Of a stretch of DNA of 64,000 bases, positions 1 to 8,480 are shown piece by piece; the first letter of the stretch is position 1; each line of letters begins with the position of its first letter. The notes under the pieces were generated by a model. That model had not been told where the DNA came from. It worked only from the letters and a program-made list of their open reading frames with translations, and did not search any database. The DNA lies in contig NZ_JBBYXL010000001.1 in NCBI RefSeq assembly GCF_039655865.1, positions 124,001 to 188,000 on the forward strand, read 5' to 3'. Source of the stretch: Prosthecobacter sp. SYSU 5D2 (lineage in GTDB: Bacteria > Verrucomicrobiota > Verrucomicrobiia > Verrucomicrobiales > Verrucomicrobiaceae). A program made the translations under genes and the position numbers.

Positions 1-1
1 G

Positions 2-1966
2 AGGGAAAAGCCGGAGACTTTTCTCACGGACAGCCATCTCAAACTGGCCAAGGAGCCGCCGCCGGAGGTCTTTGAAAAAATGCATGCCAATGCGCCCATG
101 CAGGCCCGCATCCTGGAGAAGCTGCGCAGCAACGGTGGCGAGGCGACGCTGAGCGAGCTCCGTCGCGAACTGCCACGCGCGACGGCGATCATCAAGCCGC
201 TGCTGAAGGCGGGCTGGATCACCCGCAGTGAGATCCGTGTGGAGCGGGATCCGTTTCAGACAGAGGAGTTTTTACCCAGCCAGCCGCTGACGCTGACGGA
301 TGAACAGCAGGTGGTTTATGAGGCGGTGCTGAAGGCCATCCAGCGCGAGGCTTACCTAACCAATAGTTCTACAACAACCGAACCTCGTCCGCCGTCCACG
401 CTGCTGCTGCATGGCGTTACGGGCAGCGGCAAAACGGAAGTGTATTTGCAGGCCATCGCGCAAGTTTTGGAGATGGGCAAAACGGCGCTCGTTCTGGTGC
501 CGGAGATCAGTCTGACGCCGCAGACCATCGAGCGTTTCAAGGCACGCTTTTCTGAGAAAACGGATGCCATCGCCGTGCTGCACAGCCACCTCAGCGATGG
601 CGAGCGGCATGACGAATGGTTTAAGGTACATGAAGGCCGTGCGCAGATCGTCATCGGTGCCCGCAGCGCCATTTTTGCGCCATTGGAAAACCTGGGCATT
701 ATCATTGTGGATGAGGAGCACGAACCCTCTTATAAACAGGAGGACGCGCCCCGATATCATGCGCGGGATGTGGCCGTGGTGCGGGGTCGCATTGAGCGCT
801 GCGCAGTCCTGTTGGGCTCCGCCACGCCGAGCCTGGAATCCTTTCAAAACGCCACCCAGGGCAAGTACGAACTGCTGAACATGACCAAACGCACGGATGG
901 CAAATCCATGCCTTTGATCCGCATCGTGGACATGCGGCTGGAGCGCCGCAAGGGCACCGAGGTGTCCTTTATCAATACAGGCATCCTTTCCCAAAAGCTG
1001 CGCATCGCCATCACCGCGCGGCTGGAGAAAAAGGAGCAGACGATCCTGTTCCTCAACCGGCGCGGTTTTAATACCAGCCTGTCCTGCGTGGCCTGCGGTG
1101 AGACCGTCCAGTGCCAGGAATGCGCCATCCCGATGACGCTGCATAAAAAGGACAACCGCCTCGTCTGCCACATCTGCGGAGCGCGGCGCGTGCCACCCAC
1201 CAAATGCCCGAGCTGCAAGGAACCCGGCTTGAAGTATGCAGGCTTCGGCACGGAGCGGGTGGAGCAGGCAGTGCGGGAAGTCTTTCCGCAGGCCCGCATG
1301 GCACGGGTGGATACGGACACCATGCAGCGGAAAAACCAGCTTCGCGATACCCTGAAGGACTTCCGCGCGCAGAAGCTGGACATCCTCATCGGCACGCAGA
1401 TGATCGCCAAAGGGCTGGACTTTCCCAACGTCACCCTGGTGGGTGTGTTGAATGCGGACACCGCTCTTAACATCCCGGACTTCCGCGCGGCTGAGCGCAC
1501 CTTCCAGCTTCTCGTCCAGGTAGCCGGGCGCTCAGGTCGTGGCGAGGTGAAGGGCGAGGTCTTTGTTCAGACCCATGCGCCGCACAGCCCGGCCATTCAG
1601 TTCAGCCGGCATACAGATTACGATGGGTATGCGCAGCAGGAGCTGGAGCAGCGGCTGGCTTTCAAATACCCGCCCTACACCCACATGGTGCTCATCAGTG
1701 CGCGGGGCAAACATGAAACCCAGGCGGAGTTCACCCTGCAGACCCTGCACAAGCGGCTGGAGCAGGGCCTGCCTGTCGGCACCATCATGGGCGAACCCAC
1801 ACCCGCCGCCCTGGCCAAGGCGCATGGCCAGCACCGCTTCCAGCTCCTGCTGCGCAGTGAAAAAATTCGCATCCTCTGCGCCCACATCAAGCGCGTGGTG
1901 GACGGACTGACGCTCCCCGCAGACATTTATGTGAGCTGGGATGTGGACCCGATGAATGTAAGCTAA
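2..1966 (+). CDS. priA: Primosomal protein N' (PriA helicase), 5'-truncated by window edge
   Basis: This is a superfamily 2 DNA helicase that restarts stalled replication forks by remodelling the fork and loading the primosome. The frame is open to the first base of the window, so the first in-frame ATG (base 80) is internal; about 654 residues are visible and roughly the first 80-100 of a typical PriA (about 730) are missing. Visible signatures in order are Walker A GVTGSGKTEV (around base 410), the DEEH Walker B box (around 709), four zinc-binding Cys pairs in CxxC arrangements (bases 1085-1230), and the RSGRG helicase motif near 1530. The C-terminal PriA domain is complete and the stop is intact. 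No partner primosome gene is in view. Identification is secure from the combination of DEEH box and internal zinc cluster. Confidence 0.96.
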   Translation, partial: REKPETFLTDSHLKLAKEPPPEVFEKMHANAPMQARILEKLRSNGGEATLSELRRELPRATAIIKPLLKAGWITRSEIRVERDPFQTEEFLPSQPLTLTDEQQVVYEAVLKAIQREAYLTNSSTTTEPRPPSTLLLHGVTGSGKTEVYLQAIAQVLEMGKTALVLVPEISLTPQTIERFKARFSEKTDAIAVLHSHLSDGERHDEWFKVHEGRAQIVIGARSAIFAPLENLGIIIVDEEHEPSYKQEDAPRYHARDVAVVRGRIERCAVLLGSATPSLESFQNATQGKYELLNMTKRTDGKSMPLIRIVDMRLERRKGTEVSFINTGILSQKLRIAITARLEKKEQTILFLNRRGFNTSLSCVACGETVQCQECAIPMTLHKKDNRLVCHICGARRVPPTKCPSCKEPGLKYAGFGTERVEQAVREVFPQARMARVDTDTMQRKNQLRDTLKDFRAQKLDILIGTQMIAKGLDFPNVTLVGVLNADTALNIPDFRAAERTFQLLVQVAGRSGRGEVKGEVFVQTHAPHSPAIQFSRHTDYDGYAQQELEQRLAFKYPPYTHMVLISARGKHETQAEFTLQTLHKRLEQGLPVGTIMGEPTPAALAKAHGQHRFQLLLRSEKIRILCAHIKRVVDGLTLPADIYVSWDVDPMNVS

Positions 1967-2058
1967 GCCCGGGAAGAAGCGCAAAAGAACACCGGAAGAC
2001 GAATACAAGCGGAGGCTCACCACTGAGCACCACTGAATTCGACATCCCCATCCCTCTT

Positions 2059-2259
2059 ATGACACCCATCCCGTCCGAAGTACCGCCACTTGAGCAAGAA
2101 CCCACCGATCCAGTTCTTGAAGAGACCAAGTCAGACCTGAGCTCTCAGGACCGGATTGACGAAGCCATGGCCGAATCCTTCCCCGCCAGCGACCCTCCAT
2201 CCTGGAATGCCGGCATCCGGCACGAAGAGGATGTGCTCACTGAAGATTCGTCCGTGTAA
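2059..2259 (+). CDS. Small acidic protein with ESFPASDPPSW motif
   Basis: This 66-residue acidic, proline-rich soluble protein has no signal peptide or membrane segment. Its core, DRIDEAMAESFPASDPPSW (around residues 31-49), resembles a motif I recall from short uncharacterised proteins in many proteobacteria, where the DEA-x-x-ESFPASDPP core is the conserved part. The function is not known to me. The ATG at 2059 follows a CACTG-rich spacer and has no obvious Shine-Dalgarno sequence. A strong intrinsic terminator follows the stop directly, which supports a real, separately transcribed unit between priA and the opposing PQQ gene. Confidence 0.7.
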   Translation: MTPIPSEVPPLEQEPTDPVLEETKSDLSSQDRIDEAMAESFPASDPPSWNAGIRHEEDVLTEDSSV

Positions 2260-2271
2260 TTCGTCCTGAAG

Positions 2272-2304
2272 GCACCGCCTGCTTATGGCAGCGGTGCATT
2301 TTTG
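2272..2304 (+). terminator. Intrinsic terminator after the ESFPASDPP protein
   Basis: GCACCGC (2272-2278) pairs with GCGGTGC (2291-2297). An inner TGC/GCA pair and a short loop extend the stem, with one bulged C at 2279. The run ATTTTTG follows. The site sits 12 bases after the stop of the plus-strand gene and overlaps the 3' end of the opposing gene. Confidence 0.7.
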
Positions 2305-3569
2305 CTGCCGATGCACCAGAGTTTCTTCTCCGTGCGCACGTAGATGCGCCCGTCGCCAATGGCGGGGGTGGCGTTGATGGTGCTGTCCAGCTTGTTAGCG
2401 GAAAGTTGCTCAAATTTGCCACCGGCTTTGAGCACAATCAGGTCACCCTGTTGGCTGCCGCAATAGATTTTCCCATCGCCTGCGACGGGGCTGCTGAAGA
2501 ACTTGCTGCTGCCGGTGCTGCCATTGACGCGCTCTTCATACAGGAGTTCGCCAGACTTGAAGTCCACTGTCTTCAGGATGCCTCCATCCCCCAGCAGGTA
2601 CATGCGGCCATCCATCACAAGGGGGGAGGGCACATAGGGCAGGCCTTTGCTAAAGGTAAAGTCCACCGGTTTCGGTTTGGCACCGCTGACGTCAAGCGCG
2701 GCGAATTCCTTCACCCCGCCACCCGTGCCGAAGGTGCAAAAATAGACTCCTTCAGAAAGAACGCCTGACCCCAGGCTGCGCTGGGAAAAGTCACCCTTAT
2801 GCTGCCAGTTGATCTTGCCCGTGGCCGGGTCAATGCCCATGACGCCGCTGGCGTTGTTCGTGCAGATGATCTCCTTTTTGCCACCGCGCACATTCACTAC
2901 GGGGGTGGAAAAGGTGTTCAGGCAGTTGGGGATCTCCAGCTTCCAGACCTGCTTGCCGGTCTTGGCATCCAGGCCGACGATGCAGCTTTTCCAGGTCTGC
3001 TCCACCGGGTCTTCAGTATAAACCTTGCCGCCCTTTTGCCAGTCGAACTCGCTGCGGACAATCATGATGCCATCCACAATGATAGGAGACACGCCGGTGC
3101 CATGCTCGTGGATGTAATCGGCCACATGCTCATTTTTCCACACCACCTTGCCCGCATGGTCCAGCGCCAGGGCCTGGATGGTGGTACCGGTGCTCCAGTT
3201 GATGTAAATGCGCTCCGCATCCACAAAGGGGGAGCTGCTGGCGAAGCTGTTGAAATTGTGTTTCTTGTGCTCGGTGAAGTTTTCCTCATGACGCCAGACC
3301 TCTTTTCCGTCCCTGGCATCCAGCATGATGACGCCACGCTTTCCTTCTCCCGTTTCGGCCGTCAGGATGACTTTGTCCTCCCAGAGCACCGGGGATGACC
3401 AACCCTTGCCCAGGTCAACACTCCACAGGGTGTTGTCCGCCGTCACCTCTGTGGGCAGGCCGGAGGTCTCCGCCACACCAGTGCCATTCGGCCCCCGGAA
3501 CCGGTTCCAATCCGTCTTGGCGGAGGCATAGGTGGTCAGCAGCAGGGTGAGGGCGAGGGTGATTTTCAT
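2283..3569 (-). CDS. Exported PQQ-like beta-propeller protein (BamB-like)
   Basis: This 428-residue protein starts with a signal peptide (MKITLALTLLLTTYASA) followed by repeated propeller blades. Blade signatures of the type 'W-x-x-x-x...LDAxTGKxVW' recur, for example LDARDGKEVW, LDAKTGKQVW and IDPATGKINW. This is the quinoprotein/BamB-like repeat found in many exported proteins of planctomycetes and verrucomicrobia, where it is generally not a PQQ enzyme. The opening 'DWNRFRGPNGTG' is typical of this exported subgroup. The ORF can be read from 3629, but the ATG at 3569 puts a clean signal peptide at the N-terminus and is preferred. It likely acts in the periplasm as a scaffold. There is no operon partner; its 3' end meets the convergent small gene. 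Confidence 0.85.
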   Translation of the reverse strand: MKITLALTLLLTTYASAKTDWNRFRGPNGTGVAETSGLPTEVTADNTLWSVDLGKGWSSPVLWEDKVILTAETGEGKRGVIMLDARDGKEVWRHEENFTEHKKHNFNSFASSSPFVDAERIYINWSTGTTIQALALDHAGKVVWKNEHVADYIHEHGTGVSPIIVDGIMIVRSEFDWQKGGKVYTEDPVEQTWKSCIVGLDAKTGKQVWKLEIPNCLNTFSTPVVNVRGGKKEIICTNNASGVMGIDPATGKINWQHKGDFSQRSLGSGVLSEGVYFCTFGTGGGVKEFAALDVSGAKPKPVDFTFSKGLPYVPSPLVMDGRMYLLGDGGILKTVDFKSGELLYEERVNGSTGSSKFFSSPVAGDGKIYCGSQQGDLIVLKAGGKFEQLSANKLDSTINATPAIGDGRIYVRTEKKLWCIGSKNAPLP

Positions 3570-4033
3570 GAATTCAAAGTGGAAATGGGCAGACCGTTGT
3601 ATCGTAGCCGGGCAGCGTTTTCTTTCCATGAAGACTTTCCCATCCGGGCCTGAATCCGCAGTTGACCGCCTTCATCCTGACAGTTAGGCTCAATTTGCAG
3701 TTAGTCAGAGCATCGGTGCTCTGAGGCCACCTCCCCCCACCCAAATTTGCGGAATGTGCCACGCCAGACCTCTGATCGTGCCTAAAGCTATGAATGGACC
3801 AGCGATTTTATCGCGGGGCGGCTTCTTTGTGACTTGTGGTCACACGCACCGGGACCCCGTGTGGTCCGGCTCACTGAACTGCGGCACCCGATGGGGCTGC
3901 GACGACCCGCAATGGCGGTCCGTCATCCGGCCCGGCCTCGTGGATGTGACCCGACGTCCATCCCCACTGCCGACCCCTAGCACGCCTCATGGCGCGGTGC
4001 TCCCAACCCAACCCACCCCAGAACGAACGACCC
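3570..4033 (+). promoter_or_regulatory. 464-bp spacer with three tandem hairpins in the leader of the RRM gene
   Basis: No coding sequence is supported here. Three compact inverted repeats lie in a row on the side feeding the RRM gene. They are GCGAT/ATCGC around TTT (3802-3814), TGTGAC/GTCACA around TTGTG (3828-3844), and GGACC/GGTCC around a 6-nt loop (3852-3867). The stretch from 3868 to 4033 is GC-rich without a clear motif. Genes for small RRM proteins in other bacteria can have long structured leaders, so a regulatory 5' UTR is plausible. That role is inferred only from the stacked hairpins. Confidence 0.4.
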
Positions 4034-4666
4034 ATGTCAGACAGTACTACCCAAGGAAACAACCGCCGCCGCCGCAGCCGTGGCGGCCGCAACCGTCCGG
4101 GCTCCTCCGGCGGACAGCATAGCCCCTCCCGCCAAGGCAGCACCCCGCGTGCCGGCCATCAGGAACCCAGCGGCCTGCAGAAATTCCTCAGCGTCATCTC
4201 CTTTGGCCTGCTTGGAAAACAAAAGACCCTTCCCCGCGCCGCCACACCCCAGCCACGCAGCACCACCTCCCGTCCCGAATCCGGCGGTCGTGACCGTGAC
4301 CGCGAAAGCCGTCCGCCACGCGAGCCAAAACCCCGCCGCGAGCCGGTCTCCGTCAATCCGGCCGACATCACCACCGAGCGCCTCTATGTGGGCAATCTCT
4401 CCTACGATGCCACCGAGAGCGACCTCTTCGAACTGTTCAGCGGCCTCGGCAGCGTCCGCAATTGCGAAGTAGTCGTCAACAACCGCACCCAGCGTTCCAA
4501 AGGTTTCGCCTTTGTCACCATGGGCAGTGTGGATGAAGCCCGCCGCGCCGTGCAGGAACTGGGCGGCAAAGACTTCATGAACCGCGCCCTCCAGCTCAGC
4601 GGTGCCAAGCCCATCGGCTCCGGTGAAGACCGCGAGCAGCGCCAGGAAAACGACCGCGAAGATTAA
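4034..4666 (+). CDS. RNA-binding protein with C-terminal RRM domain
   Basis: This 210-residue protein probably binds RNA. Residues 1-110 form a low-complexity, Arg/Gly/Ser/Pro-rich tail (NNRRRRSRGGRNR near the start), and a single RRM follows at about 117-195. RNP2 is seen as LYVGNLS and RNP1 as KGFAFVTM, with the usual beta-alpha-beta-beta-alpha-beta spacing. Bacterial RRM proteins of cyanobacteria and verrucomicrobia are usually about 80-100 residues, so the long basic N-terminal extension is notable and could mediate condensation or extra RNA contacts (inference). The ATG at 4034 is chosen over an upstream in-frame start at 3989 because its protein starts MSDSTTQ with no odd leader. The gene is followed directly by an intrinsic terminator. 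Confidence 0.9.
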   Translation: MSDSTTQGNNRRRRSRGGRNRPGSSGGQHSPSRQGSTPRAGHQEPSGLQKFLSVISFGLLGKQKTLPRAATPQPRSTTSRPESGGRDRDRESRPPREPKPRREPVSVNPADITTERLYVGNLSYDATESDLFELFSGLGSVRNCEVVVNNRTQRSKGFAFVTMGSVDEARRAVQELGGKDFMNRALQLSGAKPIGSGEDREQRQENDRED

Positions 4667-4688
4667 TTCTGCCCCGGTTCCCTTTAAA

Positions 4689-4722
4689 AGCCCGTCCGCC
4701 ATCAGGCAGGCGGGCTTTTTTT
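4689..4722 (+). terminator. Intrinsic terminator of the RRM gene
   Basis: AGCCCG (4689-4694) pairs with CGGGCT (4711-4716), and an inner GCC/GGC pair closes around ATCA. A run of seven T follows directly. The site starts 23 bases after the stop. Confidence 0.85.
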
Positions 4723-4758
4723 GCGCCAACAACGGGCCCGCCATCCGCTCGTAGCGCT

Positions 4759-5135
4759 TTACTGGGGCAGCGGGTTATTTTTGAGATGCTCCTCCAATAA
4801 CGAAGCCACCTGCTGGCTAAACCGGAAACCGGCAGCCCGCGTCAGGTGCACGCCGTCAATGAAATCCGTTGCAGCAAGGATGGCTGCTCCCGCACAAGCC
4901 ACTCCGCATCGCCTTCATTCACAAACCCGTTCAGAAGCCGCTCTTCTCATGAGCCACAAAAAGGCCTTCAGACTTGGGCATGGAAAGAAGCAGAACGCGA
5001 ATGTGATGCTGACGGGCCAGATGGAACAGATTTTCCAAAGACCGCCTCATCTCCTGAAGAGGGGCAAACTCCAGATCGTAAAACCATCAGAAGACCGCAG
5101 GTGCCTTCTCCAGCTTTTCAAAAGGTCAGATTAAG
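4759..5135 (-). pseudogene. Decayed SGNH/GDSL-type hydrolase (C-terminal remnant)
   Basis: Reading the minus strand, several frames join into one SGNH-hydrolase-like protein tail. The segments are TFEKLEKAPAVF, then after an in-frame TGA WFYDLEFAPLQEMRRSLENL and FHLARQHHIRVLLLSMP, continuing KSEGLFVAHE. After a frameshift comes ERLLNGFVNEGDAEWLVREQ, and after another DFIDGVHLTRAAGFRFSQQV ending at the stop at 4759-4761. The D-x-V-H-L-T block matches the Asp/His catalytic block of SGNH esterases (family knowledge). No single frame exceeds about 35 codons, so the gene is broken by at least two frameshifts and one nonsense codon. The N-terminal GDSL-bearing half is gone. I think this is a real pseudogene, although sequencing error cannot be excluded for any one shift. 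Confidence 0.7.
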
Positions 5136-5170
5136 GTGCTTGCAATGCTCTTTCATGATCCTGGTCCCTC

Positions 5171-5211
5171 ATTTAAAGAGGCCCGTGCAGGCGGGCCAGG
5201 CTGCACCGGCC
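5171..5211 (-). terminator. Candidate terminator after the sulfatase gene
   Basis: The arms 5180-5190 and 5201-5211 form an 11-bp stem with one mismatch around a 10-nt loop. On the minus strand the stem is followed by CTCTTTAAAT. It lies 26 bases past the sulfatase stop. The T tract is weak. Confidence 0.5.
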
Positions 5212-5236
5212 CAATTTTCAAACGATCTTCAGCGGC

Positions 5237-7309
5237 TCACTTCACCAACCGCACGTTTTTAAATCCTGCACGGTCACCAAAGACCAGGAAGTTCAGCACC
5301 TTCTTTTCTTTTCCAAGCAGCGCATGTTTCCCGCTAAAGACCGTCTCATTCACCTGCACCGTCACCTCATCCCCCTTGAAGGTCACCCTCACAGGATACC
5401 AGACTGCGGATTCCAGTTCGACCGTCTTGCGGGCCAGAGGAAGCAGCGGCTCTGTTCCTGACGGGTTCTTGGTGATGCCGGCCTGGGTGGTGCTGACCTC
5501 AATGCGGAAGGACTCTTTGTTATCCCCGGCCTCGATGCGCAGCGAGTGCCGGCCGCCCTGGAACTGGATCTGGTAATCGAGGACGCCATCGGTCAGGCTG
5601 ACAGGCACACGCAGGTTCGCTCCTGAACCTTTGGCCCCTTTTTGCACGCCCCATACGGCGCTGTCTTCCGCCTTCCAGGCACCCTGGCTGGTGGTCCACG
5701 GCTTCTCAGGGAGACTAACCAATGATTCTTCAATGACCACCTCTCCCTCTGCTTTCGGCAGCACGGCCACCTTGGGCAGCACCTTTTCAATGAAGGGCGG
5801 CAGTTCTCGGCTATAGCCACCATTGCGATATTGCACCAGCAACTTGCTCAGCTTCTTCACCACCTCCGGGTTCTCGGTGCTGACATCCTTCGTCTCAGAT
5901 GGATCCTCTTTCACGTTGATAAGGCGGGGCTCGAACTCCTCGGACTTTTTCTTCTTCGTACCCTGGGCAGGGATGCCTTCGATCCATTTCCAGGGTCCCT
6001 GGCGGATGGCGAATACGCCGTCTGAGCTGTGAACGATCATGTCCGTGCGGGCTGGTTTGGCCTCCTGGCCGAGGAGCGCGGGCAGGATGTTGTAGCTGTC
6101 CTCGGCGGCCTCACCGGCGGCGGGCAGTTTTTCACCGACGATGGCGGCCGTGGTGGCCAGGAGGTCGGCCAGGCTGACCATCTCATTGCAGACGCTTCCG
6201 GCAGGGATCTTCCCCGGCCAGCGGGCGATGAAGGGCACCTTGAAGCCGCCTTCCCAGACAGTGTGCTTGCCGCCGCGCAGGATGCCATTGACCTTCAGAC
6301 CGGCTTTATACGCATCCGTCTGCGGCATGTCACGCTCGGGCTTGAATACCCCGCCATTGTCACTGGTAAAGATGATGAGCGTATTCTCCGTCTGGCCGCT
6401 TTCATCCAGCGCGGCGAGTATGCCGCCCACGCTCTTGTCCAGCTCATGGATCCAGTCGCCATACGGCCCGGCTTTGCTGGTACCGGCGGTGTCCTTATCC
6501 GGGGTCACGGGGTTATGCACGGCCACGGGGGTATAGTATAAAAAGAACGGCGTGCCCTTCTTCTGCGCCTTGATCCAGTCCGCCGATTTCTCTGTCAGAT
6601 ACGGCATCACACGCTCATTGATGCGGCGTGGTGCATCCAGTTCCAGGATGGTTGACTTCCCGCTCTCTGTATCCTCTTGGGTATAGGTCGCCTTGAAATT
6701 CGGGTTGTCGCGGTCAGGTCCGCTGATCTTCATGCCCTCCGGGATCTTGCCATTGCGCAGGCCATAGACAAACCTGTTCTCCACATAGATGCCGGTCAGG
6801 TCGCCGTGATTGGCCGGAACGCCGAAATGGTAGTCAAACCCGATGTCCAGGGGCCCTGGCGAAAGCTCCGCCTCATAATCCGTCCGCCATACGGGGGATT
6901 CATCCGCCTTGCCATAGCCCAGGTGCCACTTGCCGATCGCCGCCGTGCTATAGCCCTTTTCCTTCAGCAGCGAGGCCATGTTCAGCCGCGTCGTTTCAAT
7001 GTGCAGCGGCGAGAAAGTGCCCAGCACGCCATGCTTTGCCGAGGTCCGCCAGCAATACCGCCCCGTGAGCACCGAATACCGCGTGGGCGAGCAAACCGAG
7101 GAGGTGGTATTCGCATCCGTAAACCGCCGCCCTTCCCGCGCCAGCCGGTCCAGGTTCGGCGTCTGGATCAGCTTCCCGTCCGCCCCGTAACAGCCCACAC
7201 TGCCGTATCCAAAGTCATCCGAAAGAATGACCACGACATTAGGCCGGTCCGCTGCGAGGGCCGTGCAGCCGATGAGGCAAAAGAGAGCAAGCAAGGTTTT
7301 GGTTTTCAT
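5237..7309 (-). CDS. Exported sulfatase with C-terminal DUF1080-like domain
   Basis: This 690-residue protein belongs to the formylglycine-dependent sulfatase family (S1), which cleaves sulfate esters. Residues 1-20 are a signal peptide ending ALAA. The alkaline-phosphatase fold begins DRPNVVVILSDDFGYG, supplying the metal-binding Asp pair. The modification site C-S-P-T-R has its Cys at residue 73, the residue that sulfatase maturases convert to formylglycine. Residues about 520-690 form a second, beta-rich domain resembling DUF1080/laminin-G-like sugar-binding folds, unusual as a tail on a sulfatase. ATG 7309 is chosen because AAGGA lies six bases upstream and a clean signal peptide results. 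No maturase or other polysaccharide-degradation gene is adjacent. The substrate is probably a sulfated glycan (inference). Confidence 0.92.
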   Translation of the reverse strand: MKTKTLLALFCLIGCTALAADRPNVVVILSDDFGYGSVGCYGADGKLIQTPNLDRLAREGRRFTDANTTSSVCSPTRYSVLTGRYCWRTSAKHGVLGTFSPLHIETTRLNMASLLKEKGYSTAAIGKWHLGYGKADESPVWRTDYEAELSPGPLDIGFDYHFGVPANHGDLTGIYVENRFVYGLRNGKIPEGMKISGPDRDNPNFKATYTQEDTESGKSTILELDAPRRINERVMPYLTEKSADWIKAQKKGTPFFLYYTPVAVHNPVTPDKDTAGTSKAGPYGDWIHELDKSVGGILAALDESGQTENTLIIFTSDNGGVFKPERDMPQTDAYKAGLKVNGILRGGKHTVWEGGFKVPFIARWPGKIPAGSVCNEMVSLADLLATTAAIVGEKLPAAGEAAEDSYNILPALLGQEAKPARTDMIVHSSDGVFAIRQGPWKWIEGIPAQGTKKKKSEEFEPRLINVKEDPSETKDVSTENPEVVKKLSKLLVQYRNGGYSRELPPFIEKVLPKVAVLPKAEGEVVIEESLVSLPEKPWTTSQGAWKAEDSAVWGVQKGAKGSGANLRVPVSLTDGVLDYQIQFQGGRHSLRIEAGDNKESFRIEVSTTQAGITKNPSGTEPLLPLARKTVELESAVWYPVRVTFKGDEVTVQVNETVFSGKHALLGKEKKVLNFLVFGDRAGFKNVRLVK

Positions 7310-7625
7310 GGGGTCCTTCAAAACGCAGCCCTTCGGCATTCATAGCGTGAATTTTGCCGTTTCTGTCGGCTGCCCCTTTCCACCGGGGGCATTGCGTCAG
7401 ATTTTATCTGCCGATGCCACGGAGGATTACAGATAATCACCGGGGAAGTGGATGGATTCTGACTCTGACTCTGACTCTTTGTGCTGTCTGGGAAATGGAA
7501 CAGACTCGGCATCACCATACATTATTTCAAGATGGCGTGCAAGCGGGCGAGGACCTGCCTGTGAGAAGGTTCACTCCTGTCAAACCCCCCCGACCGATAA
7601 TTCCTGCATACTCTACCCGCAGCGC
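7310..7625. other. 316-bp intergenic stretch with nested hairpin and short tandem repeat
   Basis: No gene is supported here. A nested inverted repeat spans 7388-7418: the outer arms are GGCAT/ATGCC and the inner hairpin is CAGAT-TTT-ATCTG (7398-7410). The hexamer GACTCT is repeated in tandem three times at about 7458-7476. Nothing else could be identified. Confidence 0.4.
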
Positions 7626-8480
7626 TCATTTTCTGGCGACGATGAAGGTTTGGAGGCCGGTGGTGTCGTGATCGTATTCGACGGTGTGCCAGGGGAGTTC
7701 GGCAAAGAGGGTCTGCATGTCGGTTTGCTCCCGGTAATGGGCATGGAGCTCAAAGGCCTGCATGAGGTAATCGCTGCCGCCCTCCCGCCGGGTGGCACTG
7801 GTGTAGAAGGTGCCACCGGGGGCGAGAGAATCGAAGACATTGCGGTAGAAGGTGCGCAACTGGGCATCGTCCAGAAACTCGCCGAGGCCGGTGCTAACGA
7901 TGACGTCCTGAGGCTGCTCGGGGAAGTCGAGGTCATTGAGTGCATCGCCATGGATGAAGGCGGTTCTGGAGAGGAGTCCGGGGGCATCGGCCTCGAGGTG
8001 CATACGGGCGGCGGCGAGCACACTTTCATCCACATCCATGGCGGTGTAGTGGAGCCTTTGCGTGCGGCTATGGAGCCGGGTGACATCCCGAGGGATGCCG
8101 CAGGGGATGGCGAGCAGGCGGAGGTCGCCTGGCGTTTCCTCCAGCCTTTGTTTCAAATGCCGCGTGGACCGTACACAGCGATCGCGCATGCCCCGGGCGG
8201 CCTGCGTGTTGAGCAGCACGCGGTCCAGCAGGCGACCGATGAGCAGCCGCCCGCTTGCGCGATTTTGATAAAGATGATCGGCAAAGCGGTAGCTGCCGCT
8301 GCGCTCGATCCCCTCCCGTGCAAGATCACTGAGGCGGAGGAAGTGATAGAGGGGAATGAGGTGCCAGTGGCCGGCACGCCAAAACTTGGCGGTGAGTCTG
8401 GCGGTGCGCCGGGTGAAATTGGCGGGCCGGGGGGATTCATTCACGGCCGAGGCCGGGGAGAGCATGGAGTTGGTGTTCAT
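7626..8480 (-). CDS. Class I SAM-dependent methyltransferase of the carrier-protein operon
   Basis: This 284-residue protein is the last gene of the eight-gene operon. A SAM-binding motif I is visible as LRLLAIPCGIPRDV, followed by the acidic DVDESVLAAA after the next strand and the motif IVSTGLGEFLD, then SLAPGGTFYTSATR. Together these outline a Rossmann-fold methyltransferase. The N-terminal about 125 residues are helical and without a motif I recognise. ATG 8480 lies 44 bases inside the 3' end of the ferritin-like gene, implying translational coupling; a non-ATG start at 8507 is also possible. The substrate is unknown. By position it may methylate the carrier-bound amino acid product or its released form (inference). 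An O-, N- or C-acceptor cannot be distinguished by eye. Confidence 0.85.
   Translation of the reverse strand: MNTNSMLSPASAVNESPRPANFTRRTARLTAKFWRAGHWHLIPLYHFLRLSDLAREGIERSGSYRFADHLYQNRASGRLLIGRLLDRVLLNTQAARGMRDRCVRSTRHLKQRLEETPGDLRLLAIPCGIPRDVTRLHSRTQRLHYTAMDVDESVLAAARMHLEADAPGLLSRTAFIHGDALNDLDFPEQPQDVIVSTGLGEFLDDAQLRTFYRNVFDSLAPGGTFYTSATRREGGSDYLMQAFELHAHYREQTDMQTLFAELPWHTVEYDHDTTGLQTFIVARK

Noticed and set aside
80-82. ATG at 80 as the start of priA
   Set aside because: The frame is open from base 2 and the product would lack the N-terminal PriA domain; the gene simply begins outside the window.
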